Origin: an uncultured Chlorobiota bacterium
GTDB lineage: Bacteria; Bacteroidota; Kapaibacteriia; OLB7
DNA length: 14,881 nt
Assembly (NCBI GenBank): GCA_946481475.1
Contig: CAMLOB010000022.1
Span: 1-14,881 of the forward strand
Reading direction: 5' to 3'
Shown: in pieces, positions 7,115 through 13,718 of the stretch
How the letters are laid out: every line of letters begins with the position of its first letter
Numbering within the stretch: the first letter of the stretch is position 1
Translations under genes and position numbers: made by a program
Notes under the pieces: model-generated
The model's database searches: none
Seen by the model: the letters and a program-made list of their open reading frames with translations, nothing else
What the model was told of the DNA's origin: nothing

Positions 7115-8047
7115 TCAGAGAGAGGAAAGAAGAGCCCGCATCCCGATCCGCACCACATCCCCCTTCCCCAGCACCGGTCTGCGGCGAAGGACATCGTAGT
7201 TCTCCTCTCTGATCTTCTCGACGACTCTCAATCCCCCGAGAATCGTCCCGTGCAGTTCAAGGCGGAGTCGGAACGAGGAGATGGACTTCGGCAGAAGAGA
7301 ACCGGCGCGGAGATGATCTTCGGCAAGATCACTCAGGTAGATCATCATCGTACGAAAACGCTCGTTGAAGATCCCCTCTTCAAGTTCCCGGATCGAGTAC
7401 CCGAAGCGTTCCATCGTCCGGCGCGGAATGTTGATCCGTTCGCGTGGGAGATCGACGGAGATATCCTGCCAGAAGTTCGCGAGTTGCAACCCCGTGCAGA
7501 TGTGATCGGAGAGAAGAAGATGTTCCGGCATCGCCTCGCCGAAAAGGTGAAGGACAAGACGTCCGACCGGATTGGCCGAGAACCGACAGTAGCGGAGAAG
7601 ATCTTCTTCCCGTTCGTAGCCGGCGTTGCGGGCATCCTGTCGGAAGGCAGTCAAGAGATCTTCAAGAAGAGAAAGGGGAATATCCGTCTCGCGGAGAGTG
7701 GCCGAGAGGGCGGTGAAGACCGGCCCCTCGGCATCTCCCCGTGCGGCTTTTTCGAGTCGTTCGTTCCAGAGGTCCAGAGCGGTCAGCCGTTCCCCGACGG
7801 GCATCTCCCCTTCGTCGGCCAGATCGTCGGCGTAGCGGGCGAAGGCATAGATCGCCGCGACGTGTCGCCGGGACGACTTCGGCAGAAGGCGGGATGCCAC
7901 CGGAAAGTTCTCGTAATGTTCGCGGGCGGTCCGCTCGCACCAGGCATAGGCCTCCTCCCGGCTCCACTCCCCCCGCGGCTCCCCCCGTGACTCAGTCAAC
8001 TTGCTGTTCACTCTTTTGCGGGTTTCCTCAGGAATGTCCCCGGACAA
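7115..8047 (-). CDS. hpnC: Squalene/hydroxysqualene synthase, HpnC type
   Basis: A trans-isoprenyl synthase of 310 aa. HYENFPVASRLLP at 44-56 is characteristic of HpnC. The first Asp-rich motif is YADDLADE (72-79; D74, D75, D78) and the second NFWQDISVD (191-199), with FRQD at 135-138, so the diphosphate/Mg sites are intact. HpnC converts presqualene diphosphate to hydroxysqualene in the HpnC-D-E route to squalene and hopanoids; HpnD and HpnE are not in this window. CrtB-like phytoene synthase is a less likely alternative. The start is uncertain: the frame opens with TTG at 8047, inside the end of the monooxygenase gene (20-base overlap); a GTG at 8011 (298 aa) is an alternative. Neither has a good Shine-Dalgarno, so translational coupling is likely. 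Confidence 0.88.
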   Translation of the reverse strand: MSGDIPEETRKRVNSKLTESRGEPRGEWSREEAYAWCERTAREHYENFPVASRLLPKSSRRHVAAIYAFARYADDLADEGEMPVGERLTALDLWNERLEKAARGDAEGPVFTALSATLRETDIPLSLLEDLLTAFRQDARNAGYEREEDLLRYCRFSANPVGRLVLHLFGEAMPEHLLLSDHICTGLQLANFWQDISVDLPRERINIPRRTMERFGYSIRELEEGIFNERFRTMMIYLSDLAEDHLRAGSLLPKSISSFRLRLELHGTILGGLRVVEKIREENYDVLRRRPVLGKGDVVRIGMRALLSSL

Positions 8048-8402
8048 ATCCGCCGAGAGGAGTCATGAAAAGAACGCCGAGCTTCCCCAGCGCTTTCGTC
8101 GCCGTCTCGTCCGGATTGCCGTAGACGGTGAAGCGTTTGATATTCAACGCATCCATGAAGCGGGGGGCGAAGTTCTGTCCGAAACTCTGCAGGTGAGCAA
8201 GCGTGGCCGCCGAGTCGGCATAACGTTCATGCAGGTGACACCGGGTTTCGTCCTCGTTCAGAGAGAACTCGTAGTGCAGGGCTCCCGGCTCGTTCTCTCT
8301 GGTCGCCTCGATCATCTCAGCCGCCAGGCTCTTCAGATCGTCCAGTTTCCCTTCCTTTACTTCAGCCTCCAGTACCCAGTAGACGTGATTCTCTGCGCTC
8401 AT
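8028..8402 (-). CDS. Antibiotic-biosynthesis-monooxygenase (ABM) fold protein
   Basis: A 124-aa protein. The start at 8402 is set by AGGAG nine bases upstream; the frame is open back to 8483, but there it crosses the promoter. YWVLEAEVKEGKLDDLKSL (8-26), ENEPGALHYEF (36-46) and HERYADSAATLAH (58-70) are the beta-alpha-beta pattern of the dimeric ferredoxin-like ABM fold (PF03992) of small quinol monooxygenases and stress proteins such as YgiN. The C-terminal 25 residues (TKALGKLGVLFMTPLGGFVRG) extend past the usual domain, as in some family members. It is the first gene after a perfect promoter and overlaps the start of hpnC, so the two are co-expressed. Whether it acts on an isoprenoid or quinone is inference only. 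Confidence 0.85.
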   Translation of the reverse strand: MSAENHVYWVLEAEVKEGKLDDLKSLAAEMIEATRENEPGALHYEFSLNEDETRCHLHERYADSAATLAHLQSFGQNFAPRFMDALNIKRFTVYGNPDETATKALGKLGVLFMTPLGGFVRGHS

Positions 8403-8446
8403 TACCTGATGCTCCTTTATAGTTTGATGTTGTGTGGGAATCGGGG

Positions 8447-8478
8447 CAAAGGTAACGGGACAGGAGGCATTGAGCAAA
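8447..8478 (-). promoter_or_regulatory. Consensus Bacteroidota-type promoter of the ABM-hpnC operon
   Basis: On the minus strand TTTG (8478-8475) and TACCTTTG (8454-8447, full match to TAnnTTTG) are separated by exactly 20 bases. The expected transcription start is near 8440, leaving a leader of about 40 bases that holds the AGGAG site. The rest of the gap (8479-8581) has no gene: it holds a degenerate repeat near 8497-8530 and a 12-bp palindrome CCGCCGCGGCGG at 8545-8556. Confidence 0.75.
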
Positions 8479-8581
8479 CGCAAACCCTCTCTGCCTGGTG
8501 AACCCTGGTGCTCTGCGTGCCTTTGTATTTGATCTTACCATCACCCGCCGCGGCGGACGAAGAGAATCGTGAAGGGAAGCG

Positions 8582-9148
8582 CTACAACTCTCCGAATTTC
8601 CAGCGATAGATCTCCGTACCGGTTGCCGGGTAGATTTCCTGCTCTTCATCACCGTATCCTTCCGTTGCGGGGTCCGCCCGGACCAGACTGTTCTCGTAGA
8701 ATTCATATCCCTCACGGAAGATGAACAGGGACTGTCCCTGCGCCGAGTCGTGAAGAACCAGCTCCTCAAGTTCAGGATCGGAAAGATCAGGAGAACCGAT
8801 GGGAACAAACCGGTTGCGGGGACGGATCGAACGGGTCAGCCTACCCTCTCCGTATGTATTGTTATTCGATATCGCCCCGACAACAACGCAACGCTCCCCG
8901 GATCGATCCAGTTGGAACCGAATCTTCATTCGATGACCGAAATTGTCCGGAGCCATACAGTCCGGATAGTGGTGATCGATGTGAAGATCGAGAAAAAGCG
9001 TGCCGTCGGCGTCAATGTACGCGGCTTCGTGTCCGGCATAGAAGGAAAAAAAATCGGGGACCTTTTGCGGAAAATGCCCGGCACAGGAAAGCAACAGAAC
9101 GGCAACCGCCGACATCGCCGAAACTGAAACGAGAGAACGCATATCCAT
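8582..9148 (-). CDS. Lipoprotein of unrecognised family
   Basis: A 188-aa protein, not recognised. The signal peptide ends AVLLLSC, placing the lipid-modified Cys at residue 22. The mature part has alternating strand-like segments: FFSFYAGHEAAYIDADGTLF (33-52) and LDLHIDHHYPDCMAPDNFGH (53-72), a short stretch with four His, three Asp and one Cys that could bind metal. It continues with FQLDRSGERCVVVGAIS and ends IYRWKFGEL. An in-frame Met at residue 3 is an alternative start; no Shine-Dalgarno is visible. It follows the hemerythrin gene by 87 bases, including a short repeat. Same-strand placement behind DUF3124 and hemerythrin genes suggests an envelope role, but no function is claimed. Confidence 0.75.
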   Translation of the reverse strand: MDMRSLVSVSAMSAVAVLLLSCAGHFPQKVPDFFSFYAGHEAAYIDADGTLFLDLHIDHHYPDCMAPDNFGHRMKIRFQLDRSGERCVVVGAISNNNTYGEGRLTRSIRPRNRFVPIGSPDLSDPELEELVLHDSAQGQSLFIFREGYEFYENSLVRADPATEGYGDEEQEIYPATGTEIYRWKFGEL

Positions 9149-9191
9149 CCGGTCTTTGTGGTAAAGAATTCACACAGGCCTGTCGCTGCAG

Positions 9192-9219
9192 ACACAAAGA
9201 ACACGAAGAACTCCGAAGG
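9192..9219. repeat. Degenerate nonamer repeat ACACAAAGA / ACACGAAGA / ACTCCGAAG
   Basis: Three 9-base units in tandem lie in the 87-base gap between the hemerythrin stop (9236) and the lipoprotein start (9148). The same gap also holds a 10-bp palindrome ACAGGCCTGT at 9174-9183. No promoter was clear. Confidence 0.55.
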
Positions 9220-9235
9220 TGGTTACCGGCGGCAA

Positions 9236-9682
9236 CTATTTCCCTTCTTCCTCCAGCCGCTCCATCTCCTGCCGGTACTCGCGGGCGAGGGAAGTTTTCT
9301 GTCCCTCCGCAAGGGCCTTCCCCGCCATCTGGAAGACTTCCTGTTCCTCCTCGTCCAGGTGATGGTTCACCAGTTCCTGCAGCTTCCTGGCGTGGACCAC
9401 CCATCCGGGAGAACTGAAATCGGTCTCCTCCAACCGTTTGATCACCTCGTCGATCTCGTGATGCTCGGCTACGCTGTGACGTGCCTTCTCCTGCGTCAGA
9501 TCATCCTCCATCAGCGGGATATAGAAATACCGCTCCTCGGCGGCGGCATGATGCTGCAGCTCCTTCTTGACTTTCTCGAACAGCTCGTGTCGTCCTTCGC
9601 TGTCGCCATGTGTCTTCACCAGAATATCAAGCAGAGTCCGCTGCTTGTCGTGGTCCTCGCGGAGAGCCTCGAATATCGTCAT
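9236..9682 (-). CDS. Hemerythrin HHE-domain protein
   Basis: A 148-aa soluble protein. The ATG at 9682 has AAGGGAGG directly upstream; the frame remains open to 9820, but the extra 46 residues read through a repeat tract and a hairpin and look non-coding. Ligand-bearing helices of the HHE family (PF01814) are in order: LREDHDKQR (H11), LQHHAAAEERYF (H44/H45, E49/E50), VAEHHEID (H74/H75) and LVNHHLDEEEQEVF (H107/H108, E112), consistent with a di-iron four-helix bundle that binds O2 or NO, or senses iron or oxygen. The C-terminal Lys/Glu tail (130-148) is probably a free helix. It lies between a DUF3124 lipoprotein and an unknown lipoprotein. A role in oxidative or nitrosative defence is typical of the family, but not shown here. 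Confidence 0.92.
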   Translation of the reverse strand: MTIFEALREDHDKQRTLLDILVKTHGDSEGRHELFEKVKKELQHHAAAEERYFYIPLMEDDLTQEKARHSVAEHHEIDEVIKRLEETDFSSPGWVVHARKLQELVNHHLDEEEQEVFQMAGKALAEGQKTSLAREYRQEMERLEEEGK

Positions 9683-9725
9683 AGCCTCCCTTTCGATTGT
9701 TGAATGATTGTGGTAACGGTTGGTC

Positions 9726-9749
9726 GGGAGAAGACAAAAAGATTCTCCC
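9726..9749. other. Inverted repeat upstream of the hemerythrin gene
   Basis: GGGAGAA (9726-9732) and TTCTCCC (9743-9749) are perfect complements with a 10-base spacer, about 45 bases upstream of the hemerythrin start. It could be an operator or a leader hairpin. Just downstream, 9695-9722 is another degenerate GTTGAATG-like repeat tract. No consensus promoter was found in the 156-base gap. Confidence 0.3.
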
Positions 9750-9838
9750 TGCAGGAAGGAAACAGCGACGAAGGAGAAAAAGTGCCGGAGGCCTGTCGAA
9801 GCCGGATCGGATTTCAGCAAGTCAGGAGCAGAGAACTC

Positions 9839-10426
9839 TTATTCTCCGGTCTCTTTGGCTATCAGACGTCCGGGAGAAGTAAAGGAGATCCCCTGTGCCG
9901 ACGCCGTGCCGATCATCACCGCTTCAACTACCGGTTCGGTCGCCTCCTTCGGTGCGGCCAGTTCCACAATGAAGCTGGCCCCCGACCCGCCACTCATGTC
10001 ATCCTCCTCCACAAGGAATTCTGCGGAGGCCAACGGCTCCACCCTCCTTGCCTCCTCAAGGAACGTTCGGACAAGATTGCCTTCCGAATCGTAGTAGCGC
10101 ACCATCGCAATCGTCATCTCCTTCGCTGCATCGGTGTTTCGTATGCTGAGCGTTGCCGCCAGGTCGATCGACCTCTTTCCGTCGCGGGAATTGATGTGGG
10201 AGTATATCGGAACGTAGATCGTGTACCGAACCCGGTGTGTGGAATCGATCGTCCCGGATCGACCTTCGGTCACCCTCCCGGATACGGACCTCTCTCCGGT
10301 ATCCTCATCCTTCCCCGCGTCGGACTGACAGGCACAAACGAACAGCATCGACAACATCGGGATGAGACCGACCAAACGTTTTCCCGTGACTTGTGCTTTC
10401 GGCCGATATGGTTCTGCTGGCATCAT
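9839..10426 (-). CDS. DUF3124 lipoprotein
   Basis: A 195-aa protein with a signal segment of residues 16-33 ending FVCAC, so Cys33 (or Cys31) is lipidated. The mature domain matches DUF3124 (PF11322) by its signature stretches: YTIYVPIYSHI (68-78), ATLSIRNTD (91-99), VRYYDSEGNLVRTFL (109-123), EFLVEEDDMSGGSGASFIVE (136-155), PVVEAVMIG (165-173) and QGISFTSPGR (178-187). The family's function is unknown; members are small secreted beta-sandwich-like proteins. Two consecutive ATG codons allow a start one residue later. It precedes the hemerythrin gene by 156 bases on the same strand. Upstream, the 127-base gap is dominated by the palindrome at 10524-10563. Confidence 0.9.
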   Translation of the reverse strand: MMPAEPYRPKAQVTGKRLVGLIPMLSMLFVCACQSDAGKDEDTGERSVSGRVTEGRSGTIDSTHRVRYTIYVPIYSHINSRDGKRSIDLAATLSIRNTDAAKEMTIAMVRYYDSEGNLVRTFLEEARRVEPLASAEFLVEEDDMSGGSGASFIVELAAPKEATEPVVEAVMIGTASAQGISFTSPGRLIAKETGE

Positions 10427-10523
10427 GATCCTGAACGGTTGTGTTGCGGAACGACAAGAAACGGAAATTCATTCGATTCGGGAATTAAAATGTCCGCACC
10501 AGACCATGGGATACGGGTATGGT

Positions 10524-10563
10524 GCGCCGGTAGGGATATGATGCATCATATCCCTACCGGCGC
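10524..10563. repeat. Perfect 40-bp palindrome overlapping the stop of the SWEET-like gene
   Basis: The left half (10524-10543) reads GCGCCGGTAGGGATATGATG and the right half (10544-10563) is its exact reverse complement, with no spacer. With three unpaired bases the symmetry extends to GGTGC/GCACC. On the minus strand it contains the stop codon (10554-10556) of the SWEET-like gene. No T run follows, so it is not a standard terminator. The GTAGGG...CCCTAC arms resemble dispersed palindromic repeats known in many bacterial genomes. Confidence 0.85.
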
Positions 10564-11231
10564 CGCACCCATCGGAAATGCCAGAGGATCAACGACTTGG
10601 TGACGGCGCTTGTTCCGGCGCTTACGATCACCGGCCAGCCGGTCCCGATCCCCATCACCAGTCCGAAGGCGACGACACTCAGATCCTTGATAACCGTCGT
10701 CTGATGCGTCCGCAGGGAGACTGCGCCGACGTTGCCGCTGCGGCGCACCAGGTACATCTGGTGGATATCCGACTGGGCGATGAAGACGACCATGAAGAGG
10801 AGAATAAATTCGGCCACTGCTTTTGTGCAGGATCTGGCCGGGTCGCCGATCAACCAGGCGACCAGACCAAGAAGAAAAATTGCCGTGCAGATCAGGAAGA
10901 TCACTGCCGAGACACCGTCTCGCCGGTCGGTATATATCTCCAGGATAATGGCATAGAGAATCGCCGCTGCGGCAAGATGCGACCAGACGAGAAAATGATT
11001 GAACGGCCTCAGCGAAAAGCCGTAGGCGACAATGGCGCAGAAGGCGATAAACCTGACGACAAAGTGATTCAGCGACAGAACGTCCGTCGGTCTTTCCCTC
11101 CTCTCCCCGGCCCCCCTGAAATACCGCTTACGCCGAAGCACCACGCGGAGCTGAATCCAGATCCCGCCAAGACTCAGAAGAATGAAGAAGTTGCTGAGAA
11201 CTCCCAGTACCGTGTACAGCATAGTTTGCAT
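10554..11231 (-). CDS. SWEET/PQ-loop-like membrane protein
   Basis: A 225-aa protein with about seven membrane helices (near 5-28, 56-74, 80-100, 108-130, 136-155, 183-198 and 200-217). The C-terminal half, SDIHQMYLVRRSGNVGAVSL (154-173), KDLSVVAFGLVMGIGTGWP (182-200) and ILWHFRWVRRR, resembles the second triple-helix repeat of PQ-loop/SWEET sugar transporters. LGGIWIQLRVVLRRK (21-35) resembles the start of the first repeat. The PQ pair itself is replaced by 'WIQ' and 'IHQ', so the substrate cannot be stated. Two starts are possible (Met1 at 11231 or Met4 at 11222). The last two residues and stop lie inside the 40-bp palindrome. It is separated from the MOSC gene by 32 bases of repeat. Confidence 0.75.
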   Translation of the reverse strand: MQTMLYTVLGVLSNFFILLSLGGIWIQLRVVLRRKRYFRGAGERRERPTDVLSLNHFVVRFIAFCAIVAYGFSLRPFNHFLVWSHLAAAAILYAIILEIYTDRRDGVSAVIFLICTAIFLLGLVAWLIGDPARSCTKAVAEFILLFMVVFIAQSDIHQMYLVRRSGNVGAVSLRTHQTTVIKDLSVVAFGLVMGIGTGWPVIVSAGTSAVTKSLILWHFRWVRRR

Positions 11232-11255
11232 CCGGACACAAAGGAATACTCCTCT

Positions 11256-11297
11256 CTTTGCGCCTACTTTCTTTGCGTCTTTGCGCCTTTGCGTGAT
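11256..11297. repeat. CTTTGCG-type short tandem repeat overlapping the end of the MOSC gene
   Basis: CTTTGCG occurs four times (11256, 11271, 11279, 11287), the last three in tandem with an 8-base period. On the coding strand this reads CGCAAAG and supplies the last residues (RKGAKTQRK) and the TAG stop of the MOSC protein. Confidence 0.75.
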
Positions 11298-11785
11298 GCC
11301 TTTCTTCCCAACGCCTCCTCCACATCAATCTTCTCCCCCACCCCGATTCTTCCCCCCGCAACAATCCTCGCCCGCAATCCCCCGTGACCGACCAGTCCCG
11401 GAAGAACTTCCGGAACAAGAATCCGGGCAAGCCAGGCACAGGGTTCGCAGAGGCGAACGCCGTAGAGTCGGACATCGCCGAGCAGGAACTCACGCCCCAC
11501 AAGATCATTCAACCCCACACCTTCGGTGACGATGTTCCGTCGGAACGCGCCGTAGTCGAGCGAGAGTCCGTGCGCTGCGTTGAAGCGATCGATCTCCTCG
11601 GACTCGATCAGCGTCACCTCATGGTCCCCCGTCTCGTCCGTGTTGCCGGAGAACGTCCCGTTCCCCTCGTAGTACCGATCTCCCACAATCCCCCGTCCCC
11701 TCTGCAGCACCGCCTCCGCAAGTGGAATCATTTCTCCGGCAGAGGCTGCCGCCGTATAGATACCGATCACGCGTGTTGTCGCCAT
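11264..11785 (-). CDS. MOSC-domain protein
   Basis: A 173-aa protein from the ATG at 11785. A GTG four codons upstream (11797) overlaps the TMEM175 stop as GTGA and is an equally good coupled start. The MOSC pattern is clear: GIVGDRYY (32-39), VTLIESEEIDRF (57-68), FRRNIVTEGVGLNDLVGREF (81-100), then the conserved cysteine in LCEPCAWL (C113, C116) and GHGGLRARIVAGGRI (133-147). MOSC domains take persulphide sulphur or bind reduced substrates in molybdenum-cofactor-related chemistry. This is a stand-alone domain, as in YiiM-type proteins, so its substrate is unknown. The last 14 residues (GRKASRKGAKTQRK) are translated from a short tandem repeat and are probably not part of the fold. It is probably co-transcribed with the TMEM175 gene. 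Confidence 0.9.
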   Translation of the reverse strand: MATTRVIGIYTAAASAGEMIPLAEAVLQRGRGIVGDRYYEGNGTFSGNTDETGDHEVTLIESEEIDRFNAAHGLSLDYGAFRRNIVTEGVGLNDLVGREFLLGDVRLYGVRLCEPCAWLARILVPEVLPGLVGHGGLRARIVAGGRIGVGEKIDVEEALGRKASRKGAKTQRK

Positions 11786-11793
11786 AGCTTCGT

Positions 11794-12378
11794 TCACTTC
11801 TTTTCTGCAAGCAGGGCTTTTTCGATACGCCGGTCGGGAATCAGCCAGAGAATTGCGACCAGAACGTAGAGTCCGCAGGCGATCATCGGATGAAGGAAGG
11901 CAAGAGGAATTGCTGCGGCATAGATCACCACGGAAATCTTTCCCTTTCCGTCGCGACCGAGTGCCCGGGCCAGCTCCGAATCCCGACCGTGGTGAGCAAT
12001 CAACGCATGCGTCAGGATGTAGTAGGCAATCGCCGGACAAAGAAGCGCAACGCCGTAGAGAGCAACCGGTCGCGTAGCGAAGTGGTTCTCCCCCATCCAG
12101 GCCGTGACGAAGGGGATCAGCGAAAGCCAGAAGAGGAGATGAATGTTCGCCCAGAGAATCCGCCCGTTCACATGCCTGACCGCCTGAAGGAGATGGTGAT
12201 GATTGTTCCAGTAGATGGCCAGATAAATAAAGCTGAGGACATAGCTGAGAAAGATCGGGATCAGGGGACGCAGGTCCGAGAAGTCGTCCCCGTGAGGAAC
12301 CTTCAACTCCAGAACCATGATCGTGATGATAATCGCCAGCACACCATCGCTGAAGGCTTCCAGTCTTCCCTTGGTCAT
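11794..12378 (-). CDS. TMEM175-family potassium channel (DUF1211)
   Basis: A 194-aa protein from the ATG at 12378, with GGAG about nine bases upstream. The frame is open to 12486, but that part overlaps the end of the upstream gene. The signature RLEAFSDGVLAIIITIMVLE (5-24) contains the FSDG motif (9-12) of the pore helix TM1. YLAIYWNNHHHLL (52-64) and NIHLLFWLSLIPFVTAW (78-94) are further conserved helices; six membrane segments in all. Bacterial members are homotetramers of single six-helix repeats conducting K+ through an Ile/Leu gate in TM1. It follows the binding-protein gene by 77 bases, which contain a hairpin, and overlaps or abuts the MOSC gene. The link between the three functions is not obvious. 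Confidence 0.93.
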   Translation of the reverse strand: MTKGRLEAFSDGVLAIIITIMVLELKVPHGDDFSDLRPLIPIFLSYVLSFIYLAIYWNNHHHLLQAVRHVNGRILWANIHLLFWLSLIPFVTAWMGENHFATRPVALYGVALLCPAIAYYILTHALIAHHGRDSELARALGRDGKGKISVVIYAAAIPLAFLHPMIACGLYVLVAILWLIPDRRIEKALLAEKK

Positions 12379-12413
12379 AGCACAGCTCTCCGCTGATTTG
12401 GTTCTTCCTTTCC

Positions 12414-12433
12414 GGAAGCGTCTGTCCGCTTCC
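12414..12433. other. Hairpin between binding-protein and TMEM175 genes
   Basis: GGAAGCG-TCTGTC-CGCTTCC is a perfect 7-bp stem with a 6-base loop in the 77-base intercistronic gap. Downstream on the minus strand is GGAAAGGAAG, with no T run, so it is more likely a processing or attenuation hairpin than a terminator. Confidence 0.4.
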
Positions 12434-12455
12434 CCGATCCGGCCGAAGAGAGAAA

Positions 12456-13625
12456 TTACGGTGCGGGTACGCTCTGCGGCATCCACTCCTTCACAAATTT
12501 CAGAAGCCCTCCCTTCACTTCAAGAATCGTCACTGATTTGTCCGGTATCCGCTCCCCTTCCCTGTAGGAGATGGTACCGGTCACTCCTCTGTATCCGTCG
12601 GTCGAAGCGAGTGCCTGTCGCACGCGCTCCGGATCGCCGCTTCCGGCCCGCTTCACCGCGTCGATCAGCAGACCGGCGGCGTCGTAGCCGAGGGCGGTGA
12701 AGGCATCCGGTTCGTCGCCGGGAAATGCGTCGGCGTAGAGCTGCCGGAAGGTTGCGACGGCCGGATCGGGGTTGTCGGAACCGAGATAGGCGTGTGTGGT
12801 GAAGAAGACATCCTCCACTTCCGGATGTTCCTGCCAGAGATCCTGCAGATCAAATCCGTCGCCGCCGACGATCGGCATTTCGTATCCCGCCGAGCGGAGA
12901 CGGGCGACCGCATCGTAGACCAGATCAGGAGCGGCTGAGAGAAAGATCATATCAGCCTGTTCAACTCCGTCGGCAATTCCATCCATGTTCTCCGGTGAAA
13001 AGTTGCCGGTGGAGAGAACGGTTCCTCCCAATTCGGTGAAACGTGTGATGAAGTAGTCTTTCAGAAGCCGCGTATAGATTTTCGAGGAGTCGAAGAGGAC
13101 CGCAGCCGTACGGAACGAACGATCCTCATACGCCCACTCGGCGGCGGCCGCCGCCTGAACGTTATCGCCGAAGCAGGCAAGGAAAAGCCAGGTCGGAACA
13201 TCGCCGGGGAGTTTCGGCGAGGTGGCCCCCGAGGTCAGGAAGAGCTTGCCGCGATCCGCCGCTAGCGGAGCGGCCGCCAGCAGCATGTTGTCGTCGGAGA
13301 ATCCGATGAAGCCGACAGCCGCCGGATATTCTTCCAGAAACGTTCTCATCTTCGAGGCGATCACCCCGGTATCGGTCTGACCATCTTCAACAATAAGCTC
13401 TACTTCCCTCCCCAGCACCCCACCCGCATCGTTCGCCTGCGCAACGGCAAGTTCCGCCCCTTTCGATGAGGGAAGGTCCAGCCCGGATTGCGAGCCGTTC
13501 AGATTATAGAACGCACCGATCACGACCGGATCGGTCTGCTTCGGCTCGGTCTGTTCGTCACATCCGGTCATGATTGCAGCGGCGGTTATCAGAAGAAGAA
13601 AACTACGAACCGAGGAGATGTCCAT
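12456..13625 (-). CDS. Branched-chain-amino-acid-type periplasmic binding lipoprotein
   Basis: A 389-aa protein with a signal peptide ending IMTGC (lipid Cys22). The mature part is a type I periplasmic binding protein (Peripla_BP_6/LivJ-like): VVIGAFYNLNGSQSGLDLPS (34-53), KGAELAVAQANDAGGVLGRE (55-74), VELIVEDGQTD, then GFIGFSDDNMLLAAAPLAAD, LFLTSGATSPKL, and near the end AFTALGYDAAGLLIDAVKRA and YRGVTGTISY. The family binds Leu/Ile/Val, other amides or small organic ligands and normally feeds an ABC transporter. No LivH/M/G/F-like permease or ATPase gene lies in the window, so it is an orphan here. A possible promoter lies at 13675-13706. It is first in a run with TMEM175 and MOSC genes. GGAG lies close to the ATG. 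Confidence 0.92.
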   Translation of the reverse strand: MDISSVRSFLLLITAAAIMTGCDEQTEPKQTDPVVIGAFYNLNGSQSGLDLPSSKGAELAVAQANDAGGVLGREVELIVEDGQTDTGVIASKMRTFLEEYPAAVGFIGFSDDNMLLAAAPLAADRGKLFLTSGATSPKLPGDVPTWLFLACFGDNVQAAAAAEWAYEDRSFRTAAVLFDSSKIYTRLLKDYFITRFTELGGTVLSTGNFSPENMDGIADGVEQADMIFLSAAPDLVYDAVARLRSAGYEMPIVGGDGFDLQDLWQEHPEVEDVFFTTHAYLGSDNPDPAVATFRQLYADAFPGDEPDAFTALGYDAAGLLIDAVKRAGSGDPERVRQALASTDGYRGVTGTISYREGERIPDKSVTILEVKGGLLKFVKEWMPQSVPAP

Positions 13626-13674
13626 GGTCTCCGGAATGGGTTGTCGGTGGAACTTCCGTTTGATTTATCGGATA

Positions 13675-13706
13675 CGAATATACCGAGCGACGAGCGACGG
13701 ACCAAC
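13675..13706 (-). promoter_or_regulatory. Probable Bacteroidota-type promoter of the binding-protein gene
   Basis: On the minus strand GTTG (13706-13703, three of four of TTTG) is followed after 20 bases by TATATTCG (13682-13675, five of six fixed positions of TAnnTTTG). The 20-base spacing equals that of the two other promoters in the window. A direct repeat CGTCGCT/CGTCGCT lies in the spacer. Expected leader is about 45 bases. Confidence 0.45.
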
Positions 13707-13718
13707 GGAAGACCGGAA

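Noticed and set aside
9683..9820. N-terminal extension of the hemerythrin frame
   Set aside because: It reads through a hairpin and a repeat tract; the HHE domain starts directly after the ATG at 9682, which has a GGGAGG site.
10578..11387. Plus-strand open frame (269 codons) opposite the SWEET-like gene
   Set aside because: Charged, low-complexity translation without a recognisable domain, antisense to a clear seven-helix membrane protein.
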